DNA of 64,000 bases from Flavobacteriaceae bacterium HL-DH10 (GTDB lineage: Bacteria > Bacteroidota > Bacteroidia > Flavobacteriales > Flavobacteriaceae): contig CP134536.1 in the NCBI GenBank assembly GCA_031826515.1, positions 694,001 through 758,000 on the forward strand, in the 5' to 3' direction. The notes under the pieces were generated by a model that saw only the letters and a list, made by a program, of their open reading frames with translations, was not told the origin of the DNA and did no database searches. Made by a program: the position numbers and the translations under genes. The number at the start of each line of letters is the position of its first letter. The first letter of the stretch is position 1. Shown here in pieces: positions 7,167 through 16,722 of the stretch.

Positions 7167-9542
7167 ATGAGTAAAAACACGTGTTTTCACTGTGGTTTGG
7201 ATGCAGCTTCTGCTAAAATCACTTTTGATGATAAAGCATTCTGTTGTAATGGTTGCCAAACCGTGTACCAAATTTTTTCTGAAAACGACTTAAGCTGTTA
7301 TTACGATTTACAAGATTCTCCTGGCGCAACACCTAAAGATATTGAAGGTAAATACAATTTTTTAGAAAACACTAAAATAGTAGAACAACTATTAGAATTC
7401 AACAATGCAACCACGCAAATAGTTACCTTATATATCCCGCATATACATTGTAGTTCCTGTATTTGGATTTTAGAGAATTTAAATAAATTACACCCTAATA
7501 TAAGTTCATCCATAGTTAATTTTGGAAAGAAAACAGTTCGAATAAATTTTAACATAGAGTTATTATCATTAAAAGAACTCGTAATTCTTTTAAGCAGTAT
7601 TGGCTACGAACCTTTTATAAGCTTAGATGATTATAGCGTTGGCAAAAAACACATAAACAGAACCTTAATTTACAAATTAGGAGTCGCTGGTTTTGCCTTT
7701 GGTAATGTGATGTTTTTGTCTTTTCCTGAATATTTTCAAGTTAATGAATTTTGGCTAGAACAGTTTAAACCGCTATTTAGATGGCTTATGTTTGCGTTTT
7801 CAGTACCCGTTGTTTTTTATTCGGCTCAAGATTATTTTATTTCGGCATACAAAGGCTTACGAACAAACATTCTAAACATTGATGTACCAATTGTTGTAGG
7901 TGTTACCGTACTTTTTATAAGAAGTACAGCCGATATTATTATAAATACAGGTTCTGGCTTTTTTGATAGCCTAACAGGACTCATTTTCTTTTTATTACTT
8001 GGAAAATTTTTTCAACAAAAAACATATTCTTTTTTATCTTTTGAACGCGATTATAAATCCTATTTTCCCATCGGGATTACTAAAATAACGAATGACAACG
8101 AAGAAGAATCTATTCAAGTTTATGACATTAAGAAAGGCGACCGACTTTTAATTAGAAATGAAGAGTTAATTCCTGTTGATTGCATACTAATTAAAGGAAG
8201 TGCGCGTATAGATTATAGTTTTGTTACAGGAGAATCTAAAACGGTTTCAAAACAATCTGGCGACAAATTATTTGCTGGCGGCAAGCAATTGTATGGAAGC
8301 ATTGAAGTTGATGTTTTAAAATCGGTAGAACAAAGTTACTTAACCCAACTTTGGAGCAATGATGTTTTTAAAAATGATAAAGAACTGTCGTTTACAAATA
8401 TTACTAACAAAATTAGCAAACGCTTTACTATTACTATTTTATCCATAGCATTTTTAGCAACTTCTTTCTGGTTGATGTTCGATTCTAGTAAAGCCTTAAA
8501 TGTATTCACGTCTGTATTAATTATTGCTTGCCCATGTGCCATTGCATTAGCAGCACCATTTACTTTAGGAAATATTTTACGTATTCTAGGAAAGAAAAAG
8601 TTCTACCTTAAAAATGCTAGCGTCATTGAACAACTATCAAAAATAAATACCATTATTTTTGATAAAACTGGAACCATTACCGCTAATAAAGAAACGACAA
8701 TAAACTACGAAGGGTTAGAATTATCTAAAAATGAGGAATCCTTACTAAAAAGCACACTAAGAGGTTCAAACCACCCATTAAGCAGATCGCTGTATCAACT
8801 TTTAAACCAGAACGACATTGTAACATTAGACGCTTATGAAGAGCATTTAGGCAAAGGTATTACTGCATCCTATAAAAATGAAAACATCAAAGTGGGATCA
8901 GCCTCTTTTATTGGACATTCTGCACATACAGCGACCTTAAATACTTCAGTTCATGTAAGCACCAACAATACATACAAAGGTAAATTCACATTTTATAACA
9001 CCTATAGAAAAGGATTATCTCAATTATTCAACACCCTTAAAAAAGAGTTTGATTTAGTAATTCTTTCTGGGGATAATTCTGGTGAAAAAGAAAATTTAAC
9101 TAAATTACTACCTACAAAAACAAAACTGCTTTTTGACCAAAAACCAGAAGACAAACTAGAATATATAAAATATCACCAAAGTGAAGGCGCTAATGTTTTA
9201 ATGATTGGAGATGGCTTAAATGATGCAGGCGCACTTGCTCAAAGCAATGTTGGTATTGCCATTTCAGAAAACGTCAATGTTTTCTCCCCTGCTTGCGATG
9301 CCATTTTAGACGCTTCAAAATTTAATCAATTATACCATTACATTAACATTTCAAAGTCAGCTATAAAAATAATTAAATGGAGTTTTTTACTTTCATTCAT
9401 TTATAACTGTATCGGACTCTATTTTGCTATTACAGGACAATTAGCCCCTGTTGTTGCAGCCATACTAATGCCTTTAAGCTCTATTAGCATTGTTGCTTTT
9501 ACAACAATTGCTACTAATATCTTGGGCAGAAAATTTGAATAA
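7167..9542 (+). CDS. ccoI: Copper-translocating P1B-type ATPase for cbb3 oxidase (CcoI/FixI)
   Basis: This 791-residue heavy-metal P-type ATPase exports copper across the inner membrane for assembly of the CuB centre of cbb3 oxidase. The N-terminus carries a cysteine-rich segment (CFHCG, CCNGC) typical of the FixI branch, then an HMA domain with CSSC. The membrane metal site CPC lies at residues 455-457, the phosphorylated Asp499 in DKTGT, and the hinge motif GDGLNDAGAL near residue 680. It heads the cbb3 cluster, 74 bp before ccoS. A Crp/Fnr-type palindrome lies upstream. A three-codon mini-ORF (ATG AGC AAA TAA) directly precedes the start and resembles the gene's first codons, but the main start is clear. 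Confidence 0.95.
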   Translation: MSKNTCFHCGLDAASAKITFDDKAFCCNGCQTVYQIFSENDLSCYYDLQDSPGATPKDIEGKYNFLENTKIVEQLLEFNNATTQIVTLYIPHIHCSSCIWILENLNKLHPNISSSIVNFGKKTVRINFNIELLSLKELVILLSSIGYEPFISLDDYSVGKKHINRTLIYKLGVAGFAFGNVMFLSFPEYFQVNEFWLEQFKPLFRWLMFAFSVPVVFYSAQDYFISAYKGLRTNILNIDVPIVVGVTVLFIRSTADIIINTGSGFFDSLTGLIFFLLLGKFFQQKTYSFLSFERDYKSYFPIGITKITNDNEEESIQVYDIKKGDRLLIRNEELIPVDCILIKGSARIDYSFVTGESKTVSKQSGDKLFAGGKQLYGSIEVDVLKSVEQSYLTQLWSNDVFKNDKELSFTNITNKISKRFTITILSIAFLATSFWLMFDSSKALNVFTSVLIIACPCAIALAAPFTLGNILRILGKKKFYLKNASVIEQLSKINTIIFDKTGTITANKETTINYEGLELSKNEESLLKSTLRGSNHPLSRSLYQLLNQNDIVTLDAYEEHLGKGITASYKNENIKVGSASFIGHSAHTATLNTSVHVSTNNTYKGKFTFYNTYRKGLSQLFNTLKKEFDLVILSGDNSGEKENLTKLLPTKTKLLFDQKPEDKLEYIKYHQSEGANVLMIGDGLNDAGALAQSNVGIAISENVNVFSPACDAILDASKFNQLYHYINISKSAIKIIKWSFLLSFIYNCIGLYFAITGQLAPVVAAILMPLSSISIVAFTTIATNILGRKFE

Positions 9543-9552
9543 AAAATCAAAT

Positions 9553-9566
9553 ATGACTATCGTCAT
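9553..9566. promoter_or_regulatory. Crp/Fnr-type operator upstream of ccoS
   Basis: ATGAC-TATC-GTCAT is a perfect palindrome that extends to 7-bp arms (ATATGAC/GTCATAT, 9551-9568). Its centre is 33 bp from the centre of the TAATTTTG element at 9589-9596. Confidence 0.75.
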
Positions 9567-9588
9567 ATTTTAAAAAATGATATGAAAG

Positions 9589-9596
9589 TAATTTTG
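9589..9596 (+). promoter_or_regulatory. -7 promoter element of the ccoS-NOQP operon
   Basis: TAATTTTG is an exact match to TAnnTTTG and lies 20 bp before the ccoS start codon. Confidence 0.65.
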
Positions 9597-9616
9597 AACC
9601 ATAACTTCAAGTAGGT

Positions 9617-9805
9617 ATGAGTGTTATTTATGTATTACTAACAATAAGTATTATTGTTGCTGTTGGCTTTTTTATAGCATTTATTATGGCTGTAAAAAAG
9701 GGACAGTATGACGATAGCTATACACCATCTGTTCGCATGCTATTTGAAGACGAACTTGTTAAAGAGACTTCCGAAAAAACAATACTAACCAAAAAAGATC
9801 AATAA
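9617..9805 (+). CDS. ccoS: cbb3-type cytochrome oxidase assembly protein CcoS
   Basis: This 62-residue protein has one N-terminal membrane helix (about 3-25, IYVLLTISIIVAVGFFIAFI) followed by a short charged tail with the segment KKGQYDDSYTP, which is characteristic of CcoS. CcoS is needed to insert haem and copper cofactors into the cbb3 catalytic subunit. It is 8 bp upstream of ccoNO and would be the first gene of the structural operon, directly downstream of an exact promoter element and a Crp/Fnr-type operator. Confidence 0.92.
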   Translation: MSVIYVLLTISIIVAVGFFIAFIMAVKKGQYDDSYTPSVRMLFEDELVKETSEKTILTKKDQ

Positions 9806-9813
9806 CTATAACT

Positions 9814-11997
9814 ATGGAAATGCAACAGTTTCATTACGATAATAAAATCGTTAAAAATTTCTTATACGCCACGATGCTTTGGGGCGTTGTGGGTATGCTT
9901 GTAGGTTTACTACTAGCTTTCATGTTTTTATTCCCCAACTTAACCGATGGTATTTCTTGGCTAAGCTTTGGTAGATTACGTCCGTTACACACCAACGCCG
10001 TTATTTTTGCCTTTGTGGGAAATGCTATTTTTGCGGGTATCTATTATTCTACACAGCGCTTATTAAAAGCAAGAATGTTTAATGACACCCTAAGTAAAAT
10101 TAATTTCTGGGGCTGGCAACTTATTATTGTTGGTGCAGCTATAACGTTACCATTAGGGTTTACAACATCTAAAGAATATGCCGAATTAGAATGGCCTTTC
10201 GACATTGCAATAGCAGTTATTTGGGTGGTATTTGGATGGAACTTAATTGGTACCATTTTAAAAAGAAGACAACGCCATTTATATGTTGCCATTTGGTTTT
10301 ATATTGCCACATTTGTTACTGTTGCGGTACTTCATATCTTTAATAGTTTAGAGTTACCTGTAAGCGCCATGAAAAGTTACTCAGTATATGCGGGCGTACA
10401 AGATGCCTTAGTACAATGGTGGTATGGACACAATGCAGTAGCATTCTTTTTAACGACACCTTTCCTAGGATTAATGTATTACTTTGTACCTAAAGCAGCT
10501 AACAGACCTGTATACTCATATCGACTATCTATTGTTCACTTTTGGTCGTTAATCTTTATATATATTTGGGCAGGACCGCATCACTTATTATATACAGCTT
10601 TACCTGAATGGGCTCAAAATTTAGGAGTCGCATTTTCTGTTATGCTTTTAATGCCATCTTGGGGTGGTATGATAAACGGATTATTAACACTTCGTGGCGC
10701 CTGGGATAAAGTTAGAACAGATCCTGTTTTAAAATTTATGGTTGTAGCCATTACAGGATATGGTATGGCAACTTTTGAAGGCCCTACACTATCTCTTAAA
10801 AACGTTAATGCTATTGCTCACTTTACGGACTGGATTATTGCACACGTTCATGTTGGTGCCTTAGCATGGAATGGTTTTATGACCTTTGGTATGATTTATT
10901 ATTTAGTACCAAAACTATTTAAAACAAAACTATACTCTTTAGCTTTAGCAAATCTTCATTTCTGGATTGGCACCTTAGGTATTATTATGTATGCGTTACC
11001 AATGTATGTTGCTGGATTTACACAAGCAAGTATGTGGAAACAATTTAATCCTGATGGTACATTAACTTATGGTAACTTTTTAGAAACTGTTACCGAAATT
11101 ATACCCATGTATTGGATGCGTGCTATTGGTGGCACATTATTCCTTACAGGTATGTTAATTTTAGTTTACAATATTATAGCGACTATTAAACAAGGTAGCA
11201 AAGTTGAAAACGAATTAGCCGAAGCACCAGCCTTAGAACGTGTTACTAAAAAACGTACTTCTGGCGAAGGTTGGCACACTTGGATAGAACGCAGACCAAT
11301 TCAATTAACAATTTTAGCAACAGTAGCTATATTAATTGGAGGTGTTGTACAAATTATACCAACCATTATGGTAAAATCTAATATTCCAACTATAGCAAGC
11401 GTAAAACCATACACGCCTTTAGAATTAGAAGGTCGCGATATTTACATACGAGAAGGCTGTGTTGGTTGTCATTCACAAATGATTCGCCCTTTTAGAAGTG
11501 AGGTTGAACGTTATGGCGAATACTCTAAAGCAGGCGAATATGTTTACGACCATCCATTCTTATGGGGAAGTAAACGTACAGGGCCAGACTTACACAGAAT
11601 TGGTGATAAATATTCAGACAACTGGCACTTTAATCACATGTACGATCCGCAAAGCACCTCATCGGGTTCTATTATGCCACGTTACCCTTGGCTAATTATA
11701 AATGAATTAGACAAGTCGCAAATTGAAGCAAAAATGAAAACGATGGTAACTTTAGGGGTTCCTTATTCTGAAGAAGACATCGCAAATGCTCAAGCAGATA
11801 TGTTAGCACAAGGTACTCGAATAGAAGAAAATCTTTATTCCGATCCTGACTTTGTAAAAAGCTATCAAGCAGATAAAAATTATGCTGAAGAAAATGGAGA
11901 CTCTTTTGTAGAGATGAAAAACAGAGAAATCGTAGCTATTATAGCTTACTTGCAGCGTTTAGGAACCGATATTAAAGTAGAATCAGCACAAAACTAA
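9814..11997 (+). CDS. ccoNO: Fused cbb3 cytochrome oxidase subunits I and II (CcoN-CcoO)
   Basis: This 727-residue membrane protein joins the catalytic subunit CcoN (about 1-470, many helices) to the monohaem cytochrome c subunit CcoO (about 500-727). The CcoN part holds histidines in RPLHTNAV, WWYGHNAV, AGPHHLLY and HVHVGALAWNG, which ligate haem b, haem b3 and CuB. The CcoO part has one haem c site, CVGCH (549-553), and a candidate axial Met621 in IMPRYPWL. The enzyme reduces O2 with high affinity and pumps protons. The fusion is usual in Bacteroidota, so it is not a sequencing artefact. CcoQ and CcoP follow in the same operon. Confidence 0.95.
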   Translation: MEMQQFHYDNKIVKNFLYATMLWGVVGMLVGLLLAFMFLFPNLTDGISWLSFGRLRPLHTNAVIFAFVGNAIFAGIYYSTQRLLKARMFNDTLSKINFWGWQLIIVGAAITLPLGFTTSKEYAELEWPFDIAIAVIWVVFGWNLIGTILKRRQRHLYVAIWFYIATFVTVAVLHIFNSLELPVSAMKSYSVYAGVQDALVQWWYGHNAVAFFLTTPFLGLMYYFVPKAANRPVYSYRLSIVHFWSLIFIYIWAGPHHLLYTALPEWAQNLGVAFSVMLLMPSWGGMINGLLTLRGAWDKVRTDPVLKFMVVAITGYGMATFEGPTLSLKNVNAIAHFTDWIIAHVHVGALAWNGFMTFGMIYYLVPKLFKTKLYSLALANLHFWIGTLGIIMYALPMYVAGFTQASMWKQFNPDGTLTYGNFLETVTEIIPMYWMRAIGGTLFLTGMLILVYNIIATIKQGSKVENELAEAPALERVTKKRTSGEGWHTWIERRPIQLTILATVAILIGGVVQIIPTIMVKSNIPTIASVKPYTPLELEGRDIYIREGCVGCHSQMIRPFRSEVERYGEYSKAGEYVYDHPFLWGSKRTGPDLHRIGDKYSDNWHFNHMYDPQSTSSGSIMPRYPWLIINELDKSQIEAKMKTMVTLGVPYSEEDIANAQADMLAQGTRIEENLYSDPDFVKSYQADKNYAEENGDSFVEMKNREIVAIIAYLQRLGTDIKVESAQN

Positions 11998-12019
11998 AAC
12001 GAACCATAAAATTATAACT

Positions 12020-12205
12020 ATGTTAAAATTTGCAAAAAACTATATGGAGAGTATTACGGGTATTGAAATTTACCCCATAATTTCTCTACTCATCTTTTTT
12101 ACATTCTTTGTAGTGCTCTTTTTATGGGTGTTTACTGCTAAAAAAGACTATATAAAAACCGTAAGTAATATTCCTTTAGACAACCAAAACGACGATATAT
12201 TATGA
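12020..12205 (+). CDS. ccoQ: cbb3 oxidase small subunit CcoQ-like
   Basis: This 61-residue protein has a single central membrane helix (about 16-38, rich in Phe, Leu and Ile) and a charged C-terminus containing AKKDYIKTV. Size, topology and position between ccoNO and ccoP identify it as the CcoQ/FixQ subunit, which stabilises the oxidase complex; sequence similarity in this family is weak. Its last four bases ATGA overlap the start of ccoP, which indicates translational coupling. Confidence 0.82.
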   Translation: MLKFAKNYMESITGIEIYPIISLLIFFTFFVVLFLWVFTAKKDYIKTVSNIPLDNQNDDIL

Positions 12206-13140
12206 GAAATTTAATTCCATCTTGGATTCGTGTTCCTATAACATTCTTTGTTATTTTTGGAGCTGTAGAATTCTTTATAGATTCTGGAGAAAAACCTGCC
12301 TTTATTGAATACCCTGTTGTATTACTATTTTTATTTTTAGTACTTATTATATTAATTGCTATTGAAGCCATTATTGGTGCATTAGAAAATATCATGCTTC
12401 ACAAATTAGATGAAGAAGCTAAAGCACGATTTTTAGCAGAAAAAGAAAAGTCGTTTAAATTCACATGGTTTTCAAATACATACAAAAAACTTGCAGGTGT
12501 TGATAAACCAATAGAAGAAGAGCATGAAATTATTTTAGACCATAACTACGATGGTATTAAAGAGTTAGACAATAACTTACCGCCTTGGTGGGTTTATTCC
12601 TTTTACATTTCAATTGTTTTTGCAGCTGTTTACTTATTAAGATTCCATGTGTTTGAAGGAGAAAATCAGTATGATGAATTAGAAACAGAATTAGCCGATG
12701 CTCGAACTGCCATTGAAGCTTACAAAAAAACAGCTAAAAATCTAGTAGATGTTAATACCGTTACATTATTAACTGAAGCTTCAGACCTAAGTGCTGGAAA
12801 AACAATTTTTGAAACTAACTGTGTTGCTTGTCATATGGCAGACGGAGGTGGTGGCATTGGTCCAAATTTAACCGATAAACACTGGATATTAGGTGGCGAT
12901 ATTAAAAGTATATTTAAAACTGTTAGTGAAGGAGGTCGTTCTGGAAAAGGAATGATTGCATGGAAACAACAATTAAAACCATTAGAAATTGCTCAAGTAT
13001 CGAGTTATGTTTTAACATTTCAAGGTACTACTCCTGCAAATCCTAAAGACCCACAAGGAGATCTTTGGGTTAATGAAAATACAGAAACAGCTCCTGATGC
13101 AAACACCACAGAATCTGATTCGTTAACTGTTACCAAATAA
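12202..13140 (+). CDS. ccoP: cbb3 oxidase cytochrome c subunit III (CcoP), single haem site
   Basis: This 312-residue protein begins with two hydrophobic helices (about 8-60), a soluble loop, and a further helix (about 130-150, WWVYSFYISIVFAAVYLL) preceded by the LDHNYDGIKELDNNLPPWW segment typical of the CcoP N-terminal domain. A cytochrome c domain follows with one haem site, CVACH (207-211). Classical proteobacterial CcoP carries two CxxCH motifs; only one is present here. The subunit would deliver electrons from a donor cytochrome to CcoO. The C-terminus is an acidic and Thr-rich tail. It overlaps ccoQ by four bases. Confidence 0.92.
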   Translation: MRNLIPSWIRVPITFFVIFGAVEFFIDSGEKPAFIEYPVVLLFLFLVLIILIAIEAIIGALENIMLHKLDEEAKARFLAEKEKSFKFTWFSNTYKKLAGVDKPIEEEHEIILDHNYDGIKELDNNLPPWWVYSFYISIVFAAVYLLRFHVFEGENQYDELETELADARTAIEAYKKTAKNLVDVNTVTLLTEASDLSAGKTIFETNCVACHMADGGGGIGPNLTDKHWILGGDIKSIFKTVSEGGRSGKGMIAWKQQLKPLEIAQVSSYVLTFQGTTPANPKDPQGDLWVNENTETAPDANTTESDSLTVTK

Positions 13141-13144
13141 AAAA

Positions 13145-13158
13145 CACTAATATTAGTG
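13145..13158. repeat. Perfect 14-bp palindrome between ccoP and ccoG
   Basis: CACTAATATTAGTG lies five bases after the ccoP stop codon. It has no T run, so it may be an RNA-processing or protein-binding site rather than a terminator. Confidence 0.35.
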
Positions 13159-13234
13159 CATAGAATCAAGGATTAACACGATTAATAGCTAAAACTTCCG
13201 TTAATTCTTGGTTCTTATTTTAAAACCCAAATAA

Positions 13235-14659
13235 ATGGAAACGCCAGAAAACGAAACATTTAGAGACTCTATTGGCACCATTACCAAAGATGGCAAACGC
13301 GCTTGGGTTTTTCCTAAAAAACCTAGTGGAAAATTCTATAAATATAGAAAATGGGTTAGCTATGGTTTATTGGCATTTCTAGTTTTATCGCCATTTATAA
13401 AAGTTAATGGCAATCAGTTTTTAATGTTCAATGTTTTAGAACGTCGTTTTAACATTTTTGGTTTTCCGTTTTGGCCACAAGATTTTCATTTGTTTGTTAT
13501 TTCAATGATTATTGGCGTCATTTTTATAACACTGTTTACAGTTGCTTTTGGTAGAATATTTTGCGGTTGGATTTGTCCACAAACCATTTTTATGGAAATG
13601 GTTTTCAGACGTATTGAATATTGGATAGAAGGAGACCGAGGGAAACAAATTAGACTTTCTAAACAACCTTGGAATGCAGAAAAAATTAGAAAAAAAGGAT
13701 TAAAGCTAATTATATTTCTAATCATCTCTTTCATTATTGCTAATGTGTTTTTAGCTTATTTAATAGGAAGTGACAGACTCATTCAATACATTACAGATGG
13801 TCCTTTAAGTCATTTAAACAACCTCATTTCTCTGCTTATTTTTACGGCTATATTTTATTTTGTATTTGCCTGGTTTAGAGAACAAGTTTGTGTTATTGCT
13901 TGTCCTTATGGACGCTTACAAGGTGTATTATTAGATAATAAATCAATTATTGTAGCTTACGATTACAAACGTGGTGAAGGCGAAAAAGGCAGAAAAAAAT
14001 TCAGAAAAAATGAAGACAGACAAGCTTTAGGCCATGGTGATTGTATTGACTGTTCTCAATGTGTACATGTATGTCCAACAGGTATTGATATTAGAAATGG
14101 TACGCAATTAGAGTGTGTAAACTGTACTGCTTGTATTGACGAGTGTGACAGTATTATGGAAAGCATCAATTTACCTAAAGGCTTAATTAGATATGCTAGT
14201 GAAGACAATATTGAGAAAAAAGCTCCTTTTAAATTAACAGCTAGATTAAAAGGCTATATTGCTGTACTTGCTATTTTAATAGGTTTATTAACAGGCATGT
14301 TGTTTTTACGAAATGATGTTGAGGCTAATGTTTTAAGATTACCAGGACAATTATATGAACACAAAGAAAACAACATTATTAGTAATGTATTTACTTATAA
14401 ATTAGTTAACAAAACAACTAAAGATATAGATAATGTAAGTTTAAAATTATTATCACATAAAGGCACTTTAAAATTGGTATCTACTAGTGATAGTTTTGTT
14501 GTTCCAGGTCAAGGTATTGCCAAAGGCACTTTATTTATTGAAATTAATAATTCGGCTTTATCTGGTGATCGAAATAAAATTAAAATAGGTATTTATCAAA
14601 ATGATAAACTTATTGAAACTACAACTGCAAATTTTTTAGGCCCTAGGAGTTATAGATAA
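13235..14659 (+). CDS. ccoG: cbb3 oxidase accessory iron-sulfur protein CcoG/FixG/RdxA
   Basis: This 474-residue membrane protein has several helices and polyferredoxin motifs: CGWICPQ, CVIACPYG and the 8Fe-8S-like region CIDCSQCVHVCPTG plus CVNCTACIDEC. A C-terminal immunoglobulin-like domain (about 370-474) follows a further helix. CcoG is known to be a cupric reductase aiding copper delivery to cbb3 oxidase. It lies 94 bp after ccoP and 99 bp before ccoH on the same strand. The gene is full length with all clusters intact. Confidence 0.94.
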   Translation: METPENETFRDSIGTITKDGKRAWVFPKKPSGKFYKYRKWVSYGLLAFLVLSPFIKVNGNQFLMFNVLERRFNIFGFPFWPQDFHLFVISMIIGVIFITLFTVAFGRIFCGWICPQTIFMEMVFRRIEYWIEGDRGKQIRLSKQPWNAEKIRKKGLKLIIFLIISFIIANVFLAYLIGSDRLIQYITDGPLSHLNNLISLLIFTAIFYFVFAWFREQVCVIACPYGRLQGVLLDNKSIIVAYDYKRGEGEKGRKKFRKNEDRQALGHGDCIDCSQCVHVCPTGIDIRNGTQLECVNCTACIDECDSIMESINLPKGLIRYASEDNIEKKAPFKLTARLKGYIAVLAILIGLLTGMLFLRNDVEANVLRLPGQLYEHKENNIISNVFTYKLVNKTTKDIDNVSLKLLSHKGTLKLVSTSDSFVVPGQGIAKGTLFIEINNSALSGDRNKIKIGIYQNDKLIETTTANFLGPRSYR

Positions 14660-14758
14660 TTAGCAGCATCCTGCAAGGTTTCAAAAACCTTATAGATTTA
14701 AATAAAAATAACTAAAAAAAATTTCCTCTAACAAGGCAATTAAAAAAATATAAAAATC

Positions 14759-15205
14759 ATGAAAATTAATTGGGGAACAGGAATTGTACTTGCATTCATC
14801 GGATTTATAAGCTTTATCATGTATTTTATTATCACCATGAATGTAAATAATAAATACAGTCATGATTTAGTAACTGAAGATTATTATGCTGAAGAATTAG
14901 ACTATCAAAACGATATTAATAAGTTAACAAATGCTAATAATTTAAACCAAAACATCAGTTACAAAAAATCAGAAGAAGGATTAATTATTAATTTCCCTGA
15001 TGATATTGATTACACAAAAATTAAAGGAAAAGTGTTCCTATATAGACCATCTAACAAACAGTTAGATTTTGATACTGCTATTTCATTATCTAAACCTTAT
15101 TTGCTCATACCTGACAATCGTTTGGTAGATGGTCGATGGAACATTAAAATAGACTGGCAATTAAACAACCAATCTTATTTATACAAAGAAACAATAAATT
15201 ATTAA
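14759..15205 (+). CDS. ccoH: FixH/CcoH family cbb3 assembly protein
   Basis: This 148-residue protein has one N-terminal membrane helix (about 5-28) followed by YSHDLVTEDYYAEELDYQ, a segment characteristic of FixH-like proteins, and a periplasmic beta-rich domain that ends in WNIKIDWQLNNQSYLYKE. FixH/CcoH helps assemble the cbb3 complex and interacts with the copper ATPase. It is placed between ccoG and the TauE/DsbD-like gene, with only one base separating it from the latter. Confidence 0.88.
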   Translation: MKINWGTGIVLAFIGFISFIMYFIITMNVNNKYSHDLVTEDYYAEELDYQNDINKLTNANNLNQNISYKKSEEGLIINFPDDIDYTKIKGKVFLYRPSNKQLDFDTAISLSKPYLLIPDNRLVDGRWNIKIDWQLNNQSYLYKETINY

Positions 15206-15206
15206 T

Positions 15207-15908
15207 ATGCTAATTTCAGCATTTGTTTTAGGACTATTAGGAAGTTTTCACTGCATAGGCATGTGTGGCCCTATTGCCTTTATGTTACCTGTTAACAGAA
15301 CAAATGCTTACAAAAAAATATCACAAATTACTATTTACCATATTGGTAGACTTTTAGCATATAGCATCATTGGTTTTGTTTTTGGTCTTATTGGAAAAAG
15401 TCTCTACATTTTTGGGTTTCAACAACAACTTTCTATTGCTATTGGCGTATTAATGATATTGGTAGTCTTAATTCCACAACAAACCTTTAACAAATTTAAT
15501 TTCTCTAAACCTATTTATAAACTTATTAGCAAAGTTAAATCGGCATTAGGTCAGGCTTTAAAAAGAAAAACAGCAGATACGTTTCTAACTATTGGGTTTC
15601 TTAATGGCTTCTTACCCTGCGGATTAGTTTACATGGCTGTATTTGCTGCCATTGCAGAAGGCAACGCTTTAAGTGGAAGTTTATATATGGCTGTATTTGG
15701 CTTAGGCACCATACCTTTAATGACTACCGCTATCTATTTTAGTCAGTTTTTAAAGGGTAAAACTAGACAACGCATACAAAAAGCCATTCCTGTTTTTGTA
15801 ATAATTATAGGAGTTTTATTTATACTTCGTGGTTTAGGTTTAGGAATACCTTATATATCTCCTACCCTTACTAATGACACGGTTACTAGCGGCATAAACT
15901 GCCACTAA
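15207..15908 (+). CDS. TauE/SafE (DsbD-like) family membrane protein of the cbb3 cluster
   Basis: This 233-residue protein has about six helices. It starts with LGLLGSFHCIGMCGPIAFML, whose HCxGMCG motif is typical of the DsbD-like branch labelled sulfite exporter TauE/SafE. A second half repeat contains GFLNGFLPCGLVYMA with a paired cysteine. Members of this group commonly sit at the end of cbb3 clusters and are thought to help copper or thiol handling during oxidase maturation; that role is inferred from context here. It starts one base after the ccoH stop and ends the oxidase cluster. Confidence 0.85.
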   Translation: MLISAFVLGLLGSFHCIGMCGPIAFMLPVNRTNAYKKISQITIYHIGRLLAYSIIGFVFGLIGKSLYIFGFQQQLSIAIGVLMILVVLIPQQTFNKFNFSKPIYKLISKVKSALGQALKRKTADTFLTIGFLNGFLPCGLVYMAVFAAIAEGNALSGSLYMAVFGLGTIPLMTTAIYFSQFLKGKTRQRIQKAIPVFVIIIGVLFILRGLGLGIPYISPTLTNDTVTSGINCH

Positions 15909-16045
15909 ACATAAACTTCCACCTTTCAACAGAACATATTCATTCTGATTTCTAAAAAATAAAATGCTAATTATTTCACAAAAACATGCTTTTATTTTCA
16001 TTTTTAATAGTATTACTATTATATTAGCGCAAATATATATCAGAA

Positions 16046-16717
16046 ATGAACACATTACTATCTAATTTAAGAATTACAGTACCTGAAAAAATTTACATTA
16101 AAGACCCAGGATCTTCGGCATTAGGTAAGCGCATTATAGAACAGAGCATTGTATTAATTGACGATATTGGTTTTGATGCTTTCACCTTTAAAAAGCTAGG
16201 TATTTTAATTAATTCAAACGAAAGTTCTATTTATCGCTATTTTGAAAGCAAGCATAAATTACTTATGTATTTAACATCATGGTATTGGAGTTGGACAGAG
16301 TATCAACTTGTTTTTGAAACGCATAATATTTCTGATACTACAGAAAAACTTAAACGCGCCATAGAAATTGTATCTAGAACCATTAAAGAAGATAGTAACT
16401 ATTCATATATAAATGAAACCATATTAAACCGTATTATCATCAATGAAAATTCTAAATCATTTTTAACTAAAGAAGTCGACAAAGAGAATAAAGAAGGTTA
16501 CTTTTTAGCATATAAGCGAATTGTTTATCGTTTACGAGATATGATTACAGAAGTAAATCCGAAATATAAATATACTTCAAGTTTAGCAAGTACAATATTA
16601 GAAGGCAGTTTACACCAACACTTTTTAAAAGATCATTTTATATCAATTACAGATTGTAAAAATCCAATAACACCAACTGATTTTTATATTCATTTAACAC
16701 TAAATGCCCTAAAATAG
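16046..16717 (+). CDS. TetR family transcriptional regulator
   Basis: This 223-residue protein has an N-terminal helix-turn-helix domain (about 25-80) recognisable from the segment KKLGILINSNESSIYRYFES with the YRYF signature of TetR recognition helices. The helical C-terminal part (about 85-223) would bind an unknown ligand. It lies 5 bp before an ABC transporter gene and probably forms one operon with the ABC, HlyD and TolC genes, so it most likely regulates its own export system. Confidence 0.87.
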   Translation: MNTLLSNLRITVPEKIYIKDPGSSALGKRIIEQSIVLIDDIGFDAFTFKKLGILINSNESSIYRYFESKHKLLMYLTSWYWSWTEYQLVFETHNISDTTEKLKRAIEIVSRTIKEDSNYSYINETILNRIIINENSKSFLTKEVDKENKEGYFLAYKRIVYRLRDMITEVNPKYKYTSSLASTILEGSLHQHFLKDHFISITDCKNPITPTDFYIHLTLNALK

Positions 16718-16722
16718 AACCT

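Noticed and set aside
13675-13740. Lys-rich run in ccoG suggesting a frameshift
   Set aside because: The reading frame continues through all expected iron-sulfur motifs on both sides, so the gene is intact.
14675-14691. Short AAGGTT/AACCTT hairpin after ccoG as a terminator
   Set aside because: The six-base stem has no T run, and ccoH follows in the same direction.
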